Positions 28,701-37,388 of a DNA stretch of 64,000 nt are shown in pieces. The DNA is from Nostoc sp. UHCC 0702 (GTDB lineage Bacteria > Cyanobacteriota > Cyanobacteriia > Cyanobacteriales > Nostocaceae). Every line of letters begins with the position of its first letter. Position 1 is the first letter of the stretch. The DNA lies in NCBI GenBank assembly GCA_017164015.1, contig CP071065.1, positions 3,128,501 to 3,192,500 on the forward strand, in the 5' to 3' direction. The notes below the pieces were generated by a model. It made no database searches, was not told where the DNA came from, and saw only the letters and a list, made by a program, of their open reading frames with translations. The position numbers and the translations under genes are program-made.

Positions 28701-29699
28701 AGTGCATTCGCTCGGCCCATAGACATTAATTAAGTCGCATTTTGGCAGCACTTCGATACATTGTTGTGCAAGTTTTTTTGACAGAATTTCGCCGCCGCTG
28801 AATATGTGTGTGAGTGACTTACAATTGTGTAATATGTCGGTGTCGAGAAGCGCTTGTAGCAGGGTCGGAACGCATTGCAGAGTCGTCACATCATGTCGGA
28901 TAATACTCTCAATTAATTGTTCTGAATCTTTATAGACTCCGGGGCGGCTCATAATCACTTTACTGCCACAACAAGATGCAAGAATCTCCCATTGTGCTGC
29001 GTCAAAACTCATTGGTGTTTTTTGCAAAATAACTTTGCTCTGATCCAACTCGCAAACATCTCGCATCCAATTCATCTGGTTGATGATACTGCGGTGTTCA
29101 ATCATCACCCCCTTCGGCTTTCCCGTACTTCCGGAGGTATAAATGACATAAGCTAAGTTGTCCGAACCTGCGCGCTTGGAGAGTCCATTCTGTGCAGTTA
29201 TGCCGGATGGTATCTCAAATTCCTCGGCCTCTTTGAGGGTAACAATTCGCGTACCTGGGGGCACCAGTTCCGCCAACCTCACGCGTAGTTTTTCCTGTGA
29301 AAAAACAATTTTGAGGCCTGAATCCTCGACCATATATCTCAATCGGTCTTCGGGATATTCTGGTGATAATGGCAAATAAGCACTGCCTGAGGACAAAATG
29401 CCCCAAATCCCAACGACCAACTCAAGGGATGGCTCAACGAAAATACCTACACATTCATCGACAGTTGCACCAAGATGCTGAAGATACGAACCCAAGCGCG
29501 AACTGATTTCAGCGAGTTCTCGGTAAGTTATACTTTCAGGATCACAATGATCACAGACAACTGCTTCTGTGTCGGGTTGAGCCTGCACTTGCTCTTGAAA
29601 CAAGTCAAGAAGAGACTTTGCCTTCAAATCTTTTGACTCTGTGTTATCGAGCTTTTGAATAGTCAAATCTTGAGTTTGCATTGATGAATAATTGAACAC
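25773..29699 (-). CDS. Indigoidine-synthetase-like NRPS (A-Ox-T-TE)
   Basis: A 1308-aa single-module NRPS without a condensation domain. The adenylation domain (about 30-475) has A3 YTSGSTGKPKG (187-197), A4 FDAAQWE, A5 NVYGPSE and A8 VDNQVKLRGFRIE. After A8 a SagB/nitroreductase-like oxidase domain is inserted (about 550-885, with SPGALYATQMYLEL), then A9-A10 (LPDYMIPNKI, LTANGKID with K940), a carrier domain (FFESGGNSLIAVRI, phosphopantetheine Ser998) and a thioesterase (WGYSFGA, Ser1127). Order and size match BpsA/IndC, which turn two L-Gln into blue indigoidine. The specificity residues I read, D233 A234 W237 Q275 F300 G302 V326 I334 N335 K940, resemble the remembered glutamine code DAWQFGLIDK. 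The start is GTG at 29699 or ATG at 29681, neither with a good ribosome binding site. Only one HIP1 site is seen in 3.9 kb, which hints at transfer. Confidence 0.9.
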   Translation of the reverse strand: MFNYSSMQTQDLTIQKLDNTESKDLKAKSLLDLFQEQVQAQPDTEAVVCDHCDPESITYRELAEISSRLGSYLQHLGATVDECVGIFVEPSLELVVGIWGILSSGSAYLPLSPEYPEDRLRYMVEDSGLKIVFSQEKLRVRLAELVPPGTRIVTLKEAEEFEIPSGITAQNGLSKRAGSDNLAYVIYTSGSTGKPKGVMIEHRSIINQMNWMRDVCELDQSKVILQKTPMSFDAAQWEILASCCGSKVIMSRPGVYKDSEQLIESIIRHDVTTLQCVPTLLQALLDTDILHNCKSLTHIFSGGEILSKKLAQQCIEVLPKCDLINVYGPSECTINASSHKVDKNRIADYSEAIPIGNPVHNTQFYIVNSERSLAQVGETGELYIGGVQLARGYINRPDLSKERFVNNWFSISSGGAKLYKTGDLTYWNADGTVQFVGRVDNQVKLRGFRIELDEVKVAIEKHDWVKNAAVIVKKNSRTGYSDLIACIELSPKQAAVMDQGVHGEHHLSKKNKLQVKAQLSNLGYRDIDEENCVPGQIEIDLPGKIPTQKQRRLAFTRKSYRLFEGGAVQKADIMQLLDRQITGAETYNLADSRGLDALSFTELGEILRYFGPFHSDERLLPKYGYASPGALYATQMYLELVNIAGLRSGYYYYHPGHHQLVLLNEIDRTEKTRIKIHFIGKRKAIELVYKNNIQEVLEIETGHILGLFDKILPAYNLRIGDAEYLPDVQEKVVCPDEHYYYLGTFDLVPQIRPFSIEPVDIYVQSHPGKIADLPAGLYKYKDGRLEKISDDIILKRHVIAINQLTYEQGSFGITMIGRTSCKWANYFAIGRKLQHLQMNDLNLGLLSSGYSSETGNDLPSAKQITKILSASHEEPGPSYFCIGGRVSHEQLISEGMKEDSVQMKGPAELIKEDIYNFLPDYMIPNKIIVLDKLPLTANGKIDVKALEASDKVNMEMAQRPMIAPRTNTEQRIGEIWKKAMKWDSVSICDDFFESGGNSLIAVRIINAINKEFHCILPLHALFEAPTIQKLARKVDSDEVELSSRLVRLSSTGENNPVYCWPGLGGYPMNLRLLAEKINTNRPFYGVQSYGINQGEKPFSSVSEMAAEDIKEIKRIQPAGPYTVWGYSFGARVAFEVAYQLEQSGEHVENLFLIAPGSPKVRTENEAIHGNQPVFANKAYVTILFSVFASTITGPALEECLQVAKDEDSFASFISRYKKLDLDLVQRIMKIVQLTYEAKYTFRELAQRQIIAPITIFKADGDDYSFIESHGGYFEKTPTVINLTVDHYSLLKITGISKLVSAIDKLSHL

Positions 29700-30015
29700 T
29701 TTTCGTCTTTGAGTTTTTCAAGCTTGGCAGATTTTAACCAGTCAAAATCATGAGGTTAAAGATCAACTTAAGTGACCAAGCCGGATGGGGAAGGGAGCAA
29801 GACGATGAGAGTGAGGTCGGGTAAAAAACAAGCGATGGCTGCGCCAACGTCTTCTCCTTCAAAGACGCTAGCGCGAACGACGAACACTAAAAAGTAGCTT
29901 TAGTATATTTTGAATATTTATAATATTTAATAACGTGCCAACACTTATTTTAATTTGCTGGCGATTTTAGTATAATTGCAGATTGGGCAAGATGCCCAAC
30001 CCACAAAACTATAAA
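29700..30015. other. NRPS upstream region
   Basis: No gene. It contains a palindromic element near 29850 (CGTCTT...AAGACG within a GCGCCAACG-type repeat) and a GGGCAAGATGCCCA hairpin near 29983 just after the SLH-protein stop codon on the other side. The NRPS promoter should be here, but no clear motif is seen. Confidence 0.45.
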
Positions 30016-31656
30016 TCAAGCAGTCACAATATAAGGCGAGTTAATCGCCGCTACACGATTGGCATCTACCAAAGCTTGATAAACGATCGCAGCTACCTCA
30101 GCGCGTGTAGCATCGCGGGTAGGATTAAGTTGTTTCGGGTTCGGGTAATTGACGATAATCTCCTTTTGGATAGCTTTGACTACTTCATCTTTGGCATAGT
30201 CAGGAATTTTTGCTTGATCGTCAAAAGTTTTAGTTGCAGTTGCATCATCAACAGATAACCCCAAGCCATTCACCAAAGAGACAATCACTTGCACACGCTG
30301 AATATTTTGGTTGGGACGGAAGCTATTATCTGGAAAACCAGAGAGAAATTGACCCTGATATGCTTGTTGAATTACTTTCGATGCCCAAAAGTCGGCTAAT
30401 ACATCTTTGAATTTGATAGCAGCGCGACTTGGCGATGGGTTGAAAGCTTTTACCAGTAAAGCAGCGTACTGCGCCCGTGTCATTGTAGCATCAGGTTTAA
30501 AGGTGCGATCGGGAAAACCGTTGATTATCCCCTGTCTGACTAATTCCCGAATAAATGCAGCCGCCCAATGATTGCCAATATCGGTTAATTCAATAGGACT
30601 AGGAGTCGGTGTAGGTATTGGTGTAGGTATTGGTATCGGTGTCGGTGTTGGTGTCGGCGTGGGTGTAGGTGTCGGTATCGGCGTGGGTATTGGTGTTGGT
30701 GTCGGTGTTGGCGTGGGTGTAGGTATTGGTGTGGGTATTGGTGTTGGCGTGGGTGTAGGTATTGGCGTGGGTGTTGGTGTAGGAACCTGACTATCTACAA
30801 ACTCTACATTTCCTGTAACCTTAGCCGGATTAATTTGATTGCCTACAGAAATCAGCTTGTTAGAACTGGCATTTTGCAAATCAAATTTAGCGTTATTACG
30901 TAGAATGTTGCCACCTGGGTTATTGGTACTGCCGAGATCCGGTAAGGCAGTTGCAATTACTGTTAAACCATCCTCAGTATTGTTTTCACTGAGATTATTA
31001 CGTAGTACGGGACGCGCACTACCAGAGATCAGAATTCCAGAACGGTTTTCGGAAATTTTGTTATCTATAAGTGTGGGTGATGCTGTATCACTAATAGCAA
31101 TACCAAAACCTGTTTTAAAGCAAGTGTTACCTTGAATTTGACCTTTAGAATTTTTAGCGATCGCAATTCCATTGGCTGCATTCTCAGTGAACACATTATT
31201 TAGAATAACCGGGTTAGCATCGCCTGTAGTAAATACTCCCTCACGCTTACATTGGGTAAAGGTGCAATTAGCAACTACAGGCGTAGTTGATTCAACCCAA
31301 ACGCCACTACCACGGCTGGCTAAATTTGTCACAGTCACACCCCGGAGTTCGGCAGCATTTTCTAGGACAAAAGTCACATTCTGAGCAGCAAAAGTCCGAC
31401 TCAGGTAAGTACCACTACCTTCAATTAAAATACCGCTGCCTTTGTTAGCTTCATTACCAACCACCGTTACCCCAGATGCTACAGTGAGAGGAAAAGCTTC
31501 ACCACTAGCAGCGTTGTAATTACCATTTGCTAATTGAATTTTAGTATCAGGCGTAGCAACCTTGAGGGCTTGCGCGATCGTTTTGAACGGGGCTTGTTGG
31601 CTACCAGGATTACTATCACTACCTGTAACTGGATTTACGTAAAAAAATTGTGCCAT
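30016..31656 (-). CDS. Beta-helix (DUF1565) protein with three SLH domains
   Basis: A 546-aa surface-type protein. Residues about 4-285 form a right-handed parallel beta-helix (DUF1565 start [20 protein letters not shown], then repeated NCTF, NNVF, NNLS turns). A Pro-Thr linker follows (about 290-355), then three SLH domains ([14 protein letters not shown]..., [11 protein letters not shown]..., [13 protein letters not shown]...) that normally anchor proteins to peptidoglycan-linked polymer. Oddly there is no visible N-terminal signal peptide: the helix starts at residue 4. Either export uses another route or the true N-terminus is missing. Ligand or enzymatic activity unknown. Confidence 0.88.
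   Translation of the reverse strand: MAQFFYVNPVTGSDSNPGSQQAPFKTIAQALKVATPDTKIQLANGNYNAASGEAFPLTVASGVTVVGNEANKGSGILIEGSGTYLSRTFAAQNVTFVLENAAELRGVTVTNLASRGSGVWVESTTPVVANCTFTQCKREGVFTTGDANPVILNNVFTENAANGIAIAKNSKGQIQGNTCFKTGFGIAISDTASPTLIDNKISENRSGILISGSARPVLRNNLSENNTEDGLTVIATALPDLGSTNNPGGNILRNNAKFDLQNASSNKLISVGNQINPAKVTGNVEFVDSQVPTPTPTPIPTPTPTPIPTPIPTPTPTPTPTPIPTPIPTPTPTPTPTPTPIPIPTPIPTPTPSPIELTDIGNHWAAAFIRELVRQGIINGFPDRTFKPDATMTRAQYAALLVKAFNPSPSRAAIKFKDVLADFWASKVIQQAYQGQFLSGFPDNSFRPNQNIQRVQVIVSLVNGLGLSVDDATATKTFDDQAKIPDYAKDEVVKAIQKEIIVNYPNPKQLNPTRDATRAEVAAIVYQALVDANRVAAINSPYIVTA
30598..30784. repeat. Pro-Thr linker coding repeat (GGTGTAGGTATT units)
   Basis: Imperfect 6-bp-based tandem repeat inside the SLH-protein gene encoding (PT)n/(PI) dipeptides. 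The number of copies is likely to vary between strains. Confidence 0.9.
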
Positions 31657-31835
31657 ATTTATACTGTCAAAAAAGACATAGCGATTCTAACGCTAACAAT
31701 TAAACTAAGTAGCGATCGCTAACATTTAATTTGCAACATTGACTACCAGAGTCATGTGGCGGATTCCAGATGGGGGGATGAGGAGATGGGGAAGAATAAC
31801 AGCCAACAACTGACAACTAACTCTTATACCGATAT

Positions 31836-31875
31836 AAAAAACCCCGTCTAAATTCTGATTTGAACGGGATTTTTC
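31836..31875 (-). terminator. Probable terminator of the fasciclin gene
   Basis: Read on the minus strand: a CCCGT...ACGGG stem with an AAAT/ATTT inner stem, then GGTTTTTT. It lies about 155 bp beyond the fasciclin stop codon. It has a shorter T-run on the other strand too, so it could work both ways. Confidence 0.55.
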
Positions 31876-32028
31876 TAACTAAAATTTTATTTGTCAGGTA
31901 TTCTGATTACAGATAAGCTAAAACACATCTAAATTCCATAGCCACTCGTGTTAGCCTCGCGTCTTTGCCAGTAGAGGCTAGTTCACCAATGAAAGTCATC
32001 AGCCATCAGTTATCAGTCAACTTTTATA

Positions 32029-32880
32029 CTACAAATCAGGAGGTAAAATCACTTTATTGATGGCATGGATAACACCGTTGCTGCCTTGGATATCAGCTTG
32101 AACCACTTTGGCATCATTTACCATCACACCAGCAGGATCAACTTTGATATTAATCGCGCCACCTTCAATGCTTTTGACTTCGCCAGATTTCAAATCTGTA
32201 GATAATACCTTACCATTTACAACATGGTAAGTTAAGAGTTTAACCAACACTTCTTTATTCTCTGGTTTAAATAACTCTTGCACCGCATCTTGAGGCAATT
32301 CGGCAAACGCAGCATCAGTAGGTGCAAAAACTGTGAGTTCTTTATTCCCCTGCAAAGTCTCCGCTAATCCCGCTGCTTTCAAAGCCTTAGTTAGGGTTGT
32401 AAAGGAACTGTTTGACTCTGCCAATGCTAACAAGGTTTTGTCTTGAGGGTTGGTTGTCCCTGCTGCTGGTGGAGTTGTGGTAGGTGTCTCTGTGGTTGGT
32501 ACTTGTGTTGGAGGTGTTGCTTCTGGGGTGGTATTCGGGACTGGTGTAGTTTCACTAGGTGCAGTGCGACTACCACGATTATAAGGAGGCTCGTTGAAAA
32601 TACTTGGTCTAGGATTTGTTGTCCGGTTTCCACCAGACTGTGACACCTGGTTTTTGGGTTTGAGGTTGTCCTTTGTTGTTTCTGAAGTAATCACAGCAGG
32701 TGTGTATTCAGCATTTGCCTGAATACCCTGACTCCGGTTATAGGGAGCCTCGTTGAAAATGCTAGGATTAGGGTTGGTAGATTCTTTTGCCCCAGATGGT
32801 AAAGTAATTAAAAGACTAACCCCCGCTACTCCCACTACATTTGCCAAGTTTCTCAGCAATTTGCTGTAATTTGCCTTCAT
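32029..32880 (-). CDS. Secreted fasciclin (FAS1) domain protein
   Basis: A 283-aa exported protein. The N-terminus (MKANYSKLLRNLANVVGVAG and a hydrophobic stretch) is a signal peptide or anchor. A low-complexity region follows with two copies of a PSIFNExPYNR motif (about 38-48 and 90-100) and a Pro/Thr-rich linker (100-145). The C-terminal FAS1 domain (about 148-283) has LTVFAPTDAAFAELP and the H2 motif GVIHAINKVILPP. FAS1 proteins act in adhesion and matrix contacts; the role here is inferred. It is monocistronic. Confidence 0.9.
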   Translation of the reverse strand: MKANYSKLLRNLANVVGVAGVSLLITLPSGAKESTNPNPSIFNEAPYNRSQGIQANAEYTPAVITSETTKDNLKPKNQVSQSGGNRTTNPRPSIFNEPPYNRGSRTAPSETTPVPNTTPEATPPTQVPTTETPTTTPPAAGTTNPQDKTLLALAESNSSFTTLTKALKAAGLAETLQGNKELTVFAPTDAAFAELPQDAVQELFKPENKEVLVKLLTYHVVNGKVLSTDLKSGEVKSIEGGAINIKVDPAGVMVNDAKVVQADIQGSNGVIHAINKVILPPDL

Positions 32881-33591
32881 AAATTTTGTTTGTTTTGATT
32901 TTACACAAGCTACATAAAGACTTATAACATTTTGCTAGGCATAAAATCTAACCTTACTAGTAAGATTTTTGGTTAAAAGTTTCATGTCATGCTTAGCATT
33001 GAACTCTCATCTATATTTAGCCTCTTCAATAATTACCAGTGATAAATAACTCATAGTAACACTCAGCTAATTTTTAAAATTCAATACTAAATCTTCGGTA
33101 AATTTTGTATACGGTAAATGGTGTTAATCTATTTATACCTGGATTTATCTATAGAAGTCATTAGCTTTTAAAATAAATAAGTAGGTCAACTTTGAAAAAC
33201 ATAAAGTAGAGTCTTTGCCATTACTTCGCTACCCTTCATTCCGCTCATAATAACATTTTACGTATATTTAGGCTAAATTACTTGGTTAAATTAAATACCT
33301 ATTCAAACAAATAGGTAAGCAAGGATAAAAATAACAGTTATGTGAAGGCAAAAAACTCTTAGCTCTGGGTTTATATATCTATAGTTGCTTAGATGACTTA
33401 ATTATTTGGTGTTGTCATAAATTAAAAAATAGTATTTGGTGCAAAATCGCTGAATTGCCAAAAGACAATGAAAAAGATAAACTATCTGAGCAATGAATTA
33501 AGTAATAAATTCATGAGTTTACCAGGAAAATTCCTGGAACTAAAGATACAATTATAAAGTTGATTTTGCAATCAGTTATCAGGTATACAAT
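32881..33591. other. AT-rich intergenic region
   Basis: About 710 bp with no supportable gene on either strand. Two small palindromes are seen: TACCTATT/AATAGGTA around CAAACA near 33297 and CCAGGAAAATTCCTGG near 33520, the latter about 60 bp before the GST start and so a possible operator. Confidence 0.5.
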
Positions 33592-34383
33592 ATGCTAGAA
33601 TTATACCAATGGGAACTATCTGAATACTCAGAAAAAGTGCGTCTGATTCTGGATTATAAGGGGCTAGAGTATCGGAAAATAGAGGTTACACCTGGAATTG
33701 GGCAATTAGATTTGTTTAGGCTGACTGGTCAGCAACAAGTGCCAGTGTTGAAGGATGGTAATAGATATATTGCTGATTCCACAGAAATAGCTAAGTATTT
33801 AGACTTAAAATATCCGGAACGGCCACTGATACCCCAAGACCCTAAACAAAGGGGTTTAACTTTATTAATAGAAGAATGGGCAGACGAATCAATAGGTATC
33901 AAAGGCAGAAAGGCTCTATATTCTGGTATTAGTCAAGACCAGAATTTGCGAAAATCCTTGTTACCTGCCTCTACACCAGATATATTCAAAAATCTGGTTG
34001 AAGGAGTACCTAGTGATATACTGACAGTCTTAGGGTTTGGGGTAGGATACAGCCCAGATGCGATTAAATTAGCGATCGCCGACTTAAAGCAAGATTTAGA
34101 AGCGTTGACGCTGTTGTTGGCAGATAGTCCCTACTTAACAGGAGATGAGCCTACCTTAGCTGATCTTGCAGTTGCAGGTTTGTCAATATTGCTGAAGTTT
34201 CCTGACGGCCCTTATCTAGATTTACCAACATCTTTGAGAGGTAAAGGAGTGCCTACCTTAGCCGATAATCCCGATTATCAACCATTCTTCAACTGGCGCG
34301 ATCGCCTTTATGCTCAATTTCGTAAACCATTAATCGGTAACACAGCAACTCAAAGCGCACCAACATCAATTCAAATTGAATAG
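33592..34383 (+). CDS. Glutathione S-transferase family protein
   Basis: A 263-aa protein with an N-terminal thioredoxin-like GST domain (LYQWELSEYSEKVRLILDYKG, then QQVPVLKDGNRYIADSTEIAKYL, 1-80) and a C-terminal helical domain with SPYLTGDEPTLADLAVAG. The catalytic position of the SEYSEKV motif is Ser-like, as in many bacterial and plastid GSTs. The substrate is unknown. The HerA-like ATPase gene follows in the same direction after a short STRR array, so read-through is possible. Confidence 0.85.
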   Translation: MLELYQWELSEYSEKVRLILDYKGLEYRKIEVTPGIGQLDLFRLTGQQQVPVLKDGNRYIADSTEIAKYLDLKYPERPLIPQDPKQRGLTLLIEEWADESIGIKGRKALYSGISQDQNLRKSLLPASTPDIFKNLVEGVPSDILTVLGFGVGYSPDAIKLAIADLKQDLEALTLLLADSPYLTGDEPTLADLAVAGLSILLKFPDGPYLDLPTSLRGKGVPTLADNPDYQPFFNWRDRLYAQFRKPLIGNTATQSAPTSIQIE

Positions 34384-34386
34384 ATG

Positions 34387-34445
34387 ACTGATGACTGTTG
34401 ACTATTGACTATTGACTATTGACTGTTGACTATTGACCATTGACT
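34387..34445. repeat. TTGACTA heptamer STRR array
   Basis: About eight heptamers (TTGACTA, TTGACTG, TTGACCA) fill the whole gap between the GST gene and the HerA-like gene and run up to its start region. Confidence 0.85.
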
Positions 34446-34451
34446 AATCCA

Positions 34452-36185
34452 ATGAATTCGGCACAACCACCACTAGGTTCGGTAATTCAAGGTTCTCTGA
34501 CTGGGGGGTTAGAAGTACGATTACACCCTGATGTTTCTGTTGAAGATATGCGGGTGGGTAAATTTTTAGTTGTGCAAGGGATGCGATCGCGCTTTTTCTG
34601 TATGCTGACAGATGTAGCGCTAGGAGCTGCTAATGCGCGAATTATTGCTAGTCCCCCCAGTTGGGAAGATACTTTTTTACGAGAAGTTCTCGCCGGTAGC
34701 GGTACATACGGTACCATCAACCTCGCGCCGATGTTGATGTTCACCCCCGAATCTGATGAATCTTTCTCCCCAACAAATGGGAAATCTGTAAATCCTTTCG
34801 TACCATCATCAACAGGTTTGGCATCATTTCAACCCCAAACCAGTACCACGATGGAATTATTGCCTGTTAAAACGATTCCCAGCCACTTTAGCCAAGTTTA
34901 TGAAGCGAGTGAAGAAGATTTTCGCCGCGTATTCGGTTGGGAAGATGACCCCCAAAGGCGCAATTTTTCCATCGGTAAACCATTAGATATGGATGTGCCT
35001 GTTTGTATCGATTTAAACCGCTTTGTTGAACGCAGTAATGGGGTTTTTGGGAAATCGGGTACTGGTAAATCTTTTTTGACACGCTTACTTTTAGCTGGCG
35101 TTATCCGTAAAAATGCGGCAGTCAATCTGATTTTTGACATGCACTCCGAGTATGGATGGGAAGCAGTTGCAGAAGGTAAAAACGTTAATACTGTTAAAGG
35201 TTTAAAACAATTATTTCCTGGTAAAGTCGAAGTTTATACCCTCGACCCAGAATCAACAAAACGGCGGGGTGTACGTGATTCTCAAGAGCTTTATTTAAGT
35301 TATGAGCAAGTTGAAGTAGAAGATATTAAGTTATGCAGTCGAGATTTAGGGCTGTCAGAAGCAGCCTTAGATAACGCTAATATCCTTTACAGCGAGTTCG
35401 GCAAGTCTTGGATTATCCAATTGCTGAATATGAGTAATGAAGAAATCGAGATGTTCTGTGAGGAGAAGCGCGGACATAAAGGTTCAATTATGGCTTTGCA
35501 GCGCAAACTTTTGCGTATGGATAGTTTAAAGTACATGCGAGCGGTTTGCCCCCAGAATTACATTAGTAAAATTGTCCAGTCCTTGGAAGGTGGCAAGAAT
35601 GTAGTGATAGAGTTTGGTTCCCAGTCGAATATGCTCTCTTATATGCTGGTCACTAACATGATTACCAGACGCATTCACGAGCATTATGTCAAGAAAGCAG
35701 ATAAATTCTTGCAAAGCAAAAATCCCTGCGATCGCCCTACCCCCCTAATGATTACCATTGAAGAGGCGCACCGCTTTCTTGACCCTGGAATAGTCCAAAG
35801 TACAATCTTTGGCACAATCGCCCGTGAACTGCGGAAATATTTCGTAACACTTCTGGTAGTTGATCAACGCCCATCTGGGATAGATAATGAAGTTATGTCC
35901 CAAATTGGAACTCGCATCACCGCTTTGCTCAATGATGAAAAAGATATTGATGCAATTTTCACGGGTGTATCTGGTGCTGGCGGACTGCGATCGGTGTTGG
36001 CAAAATTAGACTCTAAGCAACAAGCTTTAATTTTGGGTCATGCGGTTCCTATGCCTGTGGTGGTGCGTACTCGCCCATACGATTCTACTTTCTACAACGA
36101 AATTGGCGATACAGCCTGGGAAGAAAAGCCAGATGCAGAAGTATTTGCTGCTGCTGAACTAGCTAGAGCCGACCTTGGTTTTTAA
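34452..36185 (+). CDS. HerA-like DUF87 ATPase
   Basis: A 577-aa hexameric-type ATPase. The N-terminal HAS-barrel-like region (about 1-100) precedes a DUF87 core with Walker A VFGKSGTGKSFLTRLLL, the RNLIFDMHSEYGWEA-like segment (here NLIFDMHSEYGWE), Walker B PLMITIEEAHRFL and the sensor VVDQRPSGI. HerA proteins usually work with the NurA nuclease in DNA end resection or in defence systems, but no nurA is adjacent. Homologues are widespread in cyanobacteria, so a housekeeping DNA-translocating role is likely. The ATG at 34452 (MNSAQPPLGS) is preferred over the in-frame TTG inside the repeat. Confidence 0.85.
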   Translation: MNSAQPPLGSVIQGSLTGGLEVRLHPDVSVEDMRVGKFLVVQGMRSRFFCMLTDVALGAANARIIASPPSWEDTFLREVLAGSGTYGTINLAPMLMFTPESDESFSPTNGKSVNPFVPSSTGLASFQPQTSTTMELLPVKTIPSHFSQVYEASEEDFRRVFGWEDDPQRRNFSIGKPLDMDVPVCIDLNRFVERSNGVFGKSGTGKSFLTRLLLAGVIRKNAAVNLIFDMHSEYGWEAVAEGKNVNTVKGLKQLFPGKVEVYTLDPESTKRRGVRDSQELYLSYEQVEVEDIKLCSRDLGLSEAALDNANILYSEFGKSWIIQLLNMSNEEIEMFCEEKRGHKGSIMALQRKLLRMDSLKYMRAVCPQNYISKIVQSLEGGKNVVIEFGSQSNMLSYMLVTNMITRRIHEHYVKKADKFLQSKNPCDRPTPLMITIEEAHRFLDPGIVQSTIFGTIARELRKYFVTLLVVDQRPSGIDNEVMSQIGTRITALLNDEKDIDAIFTGVSGAGGLRSVLAKLDSKQQALILGHAVPMPVVVRTRPYDSTFYNEIGDTAWEEKPDAEVFAAAELARADLGF

Positions 36186-36239
36186 AGTGTTAGTTGTCAG
36201 TTGTCAGTTGTTAAGCCCAGCTTCAGAAGATTATCTGTT

Positions 36240-36800
36240 TGAGTGACATACTCCCACACTGACTGCAAGCAGTACAGTGTGGGCTTCTCACCCAATCCAG
36301 CTATTGCTTCGGAGGCGGTGAGCTTTGTTTAAAATCCACGGAATGCCCTACCGCAGATTATGCAATTTCTTACCTTGTACCCTACAAATTTTACTGCCCT
36401 GGATGAAATGCTGGAGCCAGTGCGTTGGGCGGGTTCCCCGACTTGTAGCAACTGGCGTGCTTATTCGCACTATTGGACAAACCCGAAGGTAATTTGCATT
36501 AATCAAGATGTGCCTACTTACTTCTATGCTGTGCAACGGAGTCGCTTACCAATGGTCGCAATGCCACTGGTCAGAGGCTTATCAGACACCAATACGGGTG
36601 AAGTCAACCAAGCTTATTGTACCAAGTTATGAAATATTTTGCTCGTTTCCTCCATGTCCTCTTCCCTAATTTCGCTTACGCGATTGGGTCGGTCAGAGGA
36701 CTGTCGTCAACGGTTCGGCTGAGGCTCACCGGAAGCCTCACGCGCAATTCATCTCACGCTCCCCTTCGGGTGAGACGTGAGGCTTCTTGCTGTTTAAGCT
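36240..36800. mobile_element. IS200/IS605-like relic with hairpin ends, no transposase
   Basis: The left end has a subterminal hairpin (CCCACACTG with inner ACTGC, then GCAGT and CAGTGTGGG; 36253-36283). The right end has a two-tier hairpin: GAAGCCTCACG / CGTGAGGCTTC outer arms and TCTCAC / GTGAGA inner arms (36732-36786). Subterminal imperfect hairpins of this kind mark IS200/IS605 elements, and the right end of TnpB elements also encodes the guide RNA. The interior (about 450 bp) encodes neither TnpA nor TnpB; the reading frames seen in it are short and unlike known proteins. It is probably an internally deleted, non-autonomous copy. Confidence 0.5.
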
Positions 36801-37388
36801 AACAGTTGTGTTAACCCCTTAGCAGTACTCGTCAGATGTTAGTTGTACAAGAGTTCATCACCACTGACAACTAACCACTGACCAATTCGTAACATCCCTC
36901 CATCATTACAGTCGTCTGAGTTCGGTTATCCGGCTAGGGAAAGGCAACTGTAGAGGAGGTTTTGCCGTCACTATAAATATAGTACTTTCAAGGAACTTAA
37001 AAAAAATTTGGCCGCCAGACAATTTTGCATTATAATTTATAACTTTCTACTCGCTACTTTACTAATTCCCTGATTTGTCTTAATATAGAAGAATGTAAGT
37101 AGAACTCATACCGACTTCGGATTGGGATTTTATAGTTGCTGCCAGCGACTAGCGACTAAGGAAAAAAGAATTATCCAAATTAGACCAGCGTGCTTCTAAA
37201 AAATTGAAAATCTACGATTTAGGGAGGGTAGGGGAACCTATCTAAAGGAAGCGGCTTCTTGAAAACGGACGTAATAATATAGATTCCTTGTGGTAGCTCC
37301 CTATGTCCCGTCATATATGTACTACCTTTGTTAATTCACTTAGTTATTAAATATTCCTTGTGTTTACGGAGTAGAGGACAACGCACCA
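36801..37388. other. Sigma factor gene upstream region
   Basis: About 590 bp without a gene, presumably a long leader and promoter region of the sigma factor gene. No motif is claimed; NtcA and heterocyst-type promoter boxes were looked for by eye without a clear hit. Confidence 0.4.

Noticed and set aside
25773..29699. Cyclising thiazole-type NRPS module as an alternative reading of the Ox domain
   Set aside because: There is no Cy or C domain, the module ends in a thioesterase, and the pocket code looks like Gln and not Cys.
36360..36632. 90-aa frame inside the IS605-like relic
   Set aside because: No similarity to TnpA or TnpB that I can see and no good start; treated as non-coding element interior.
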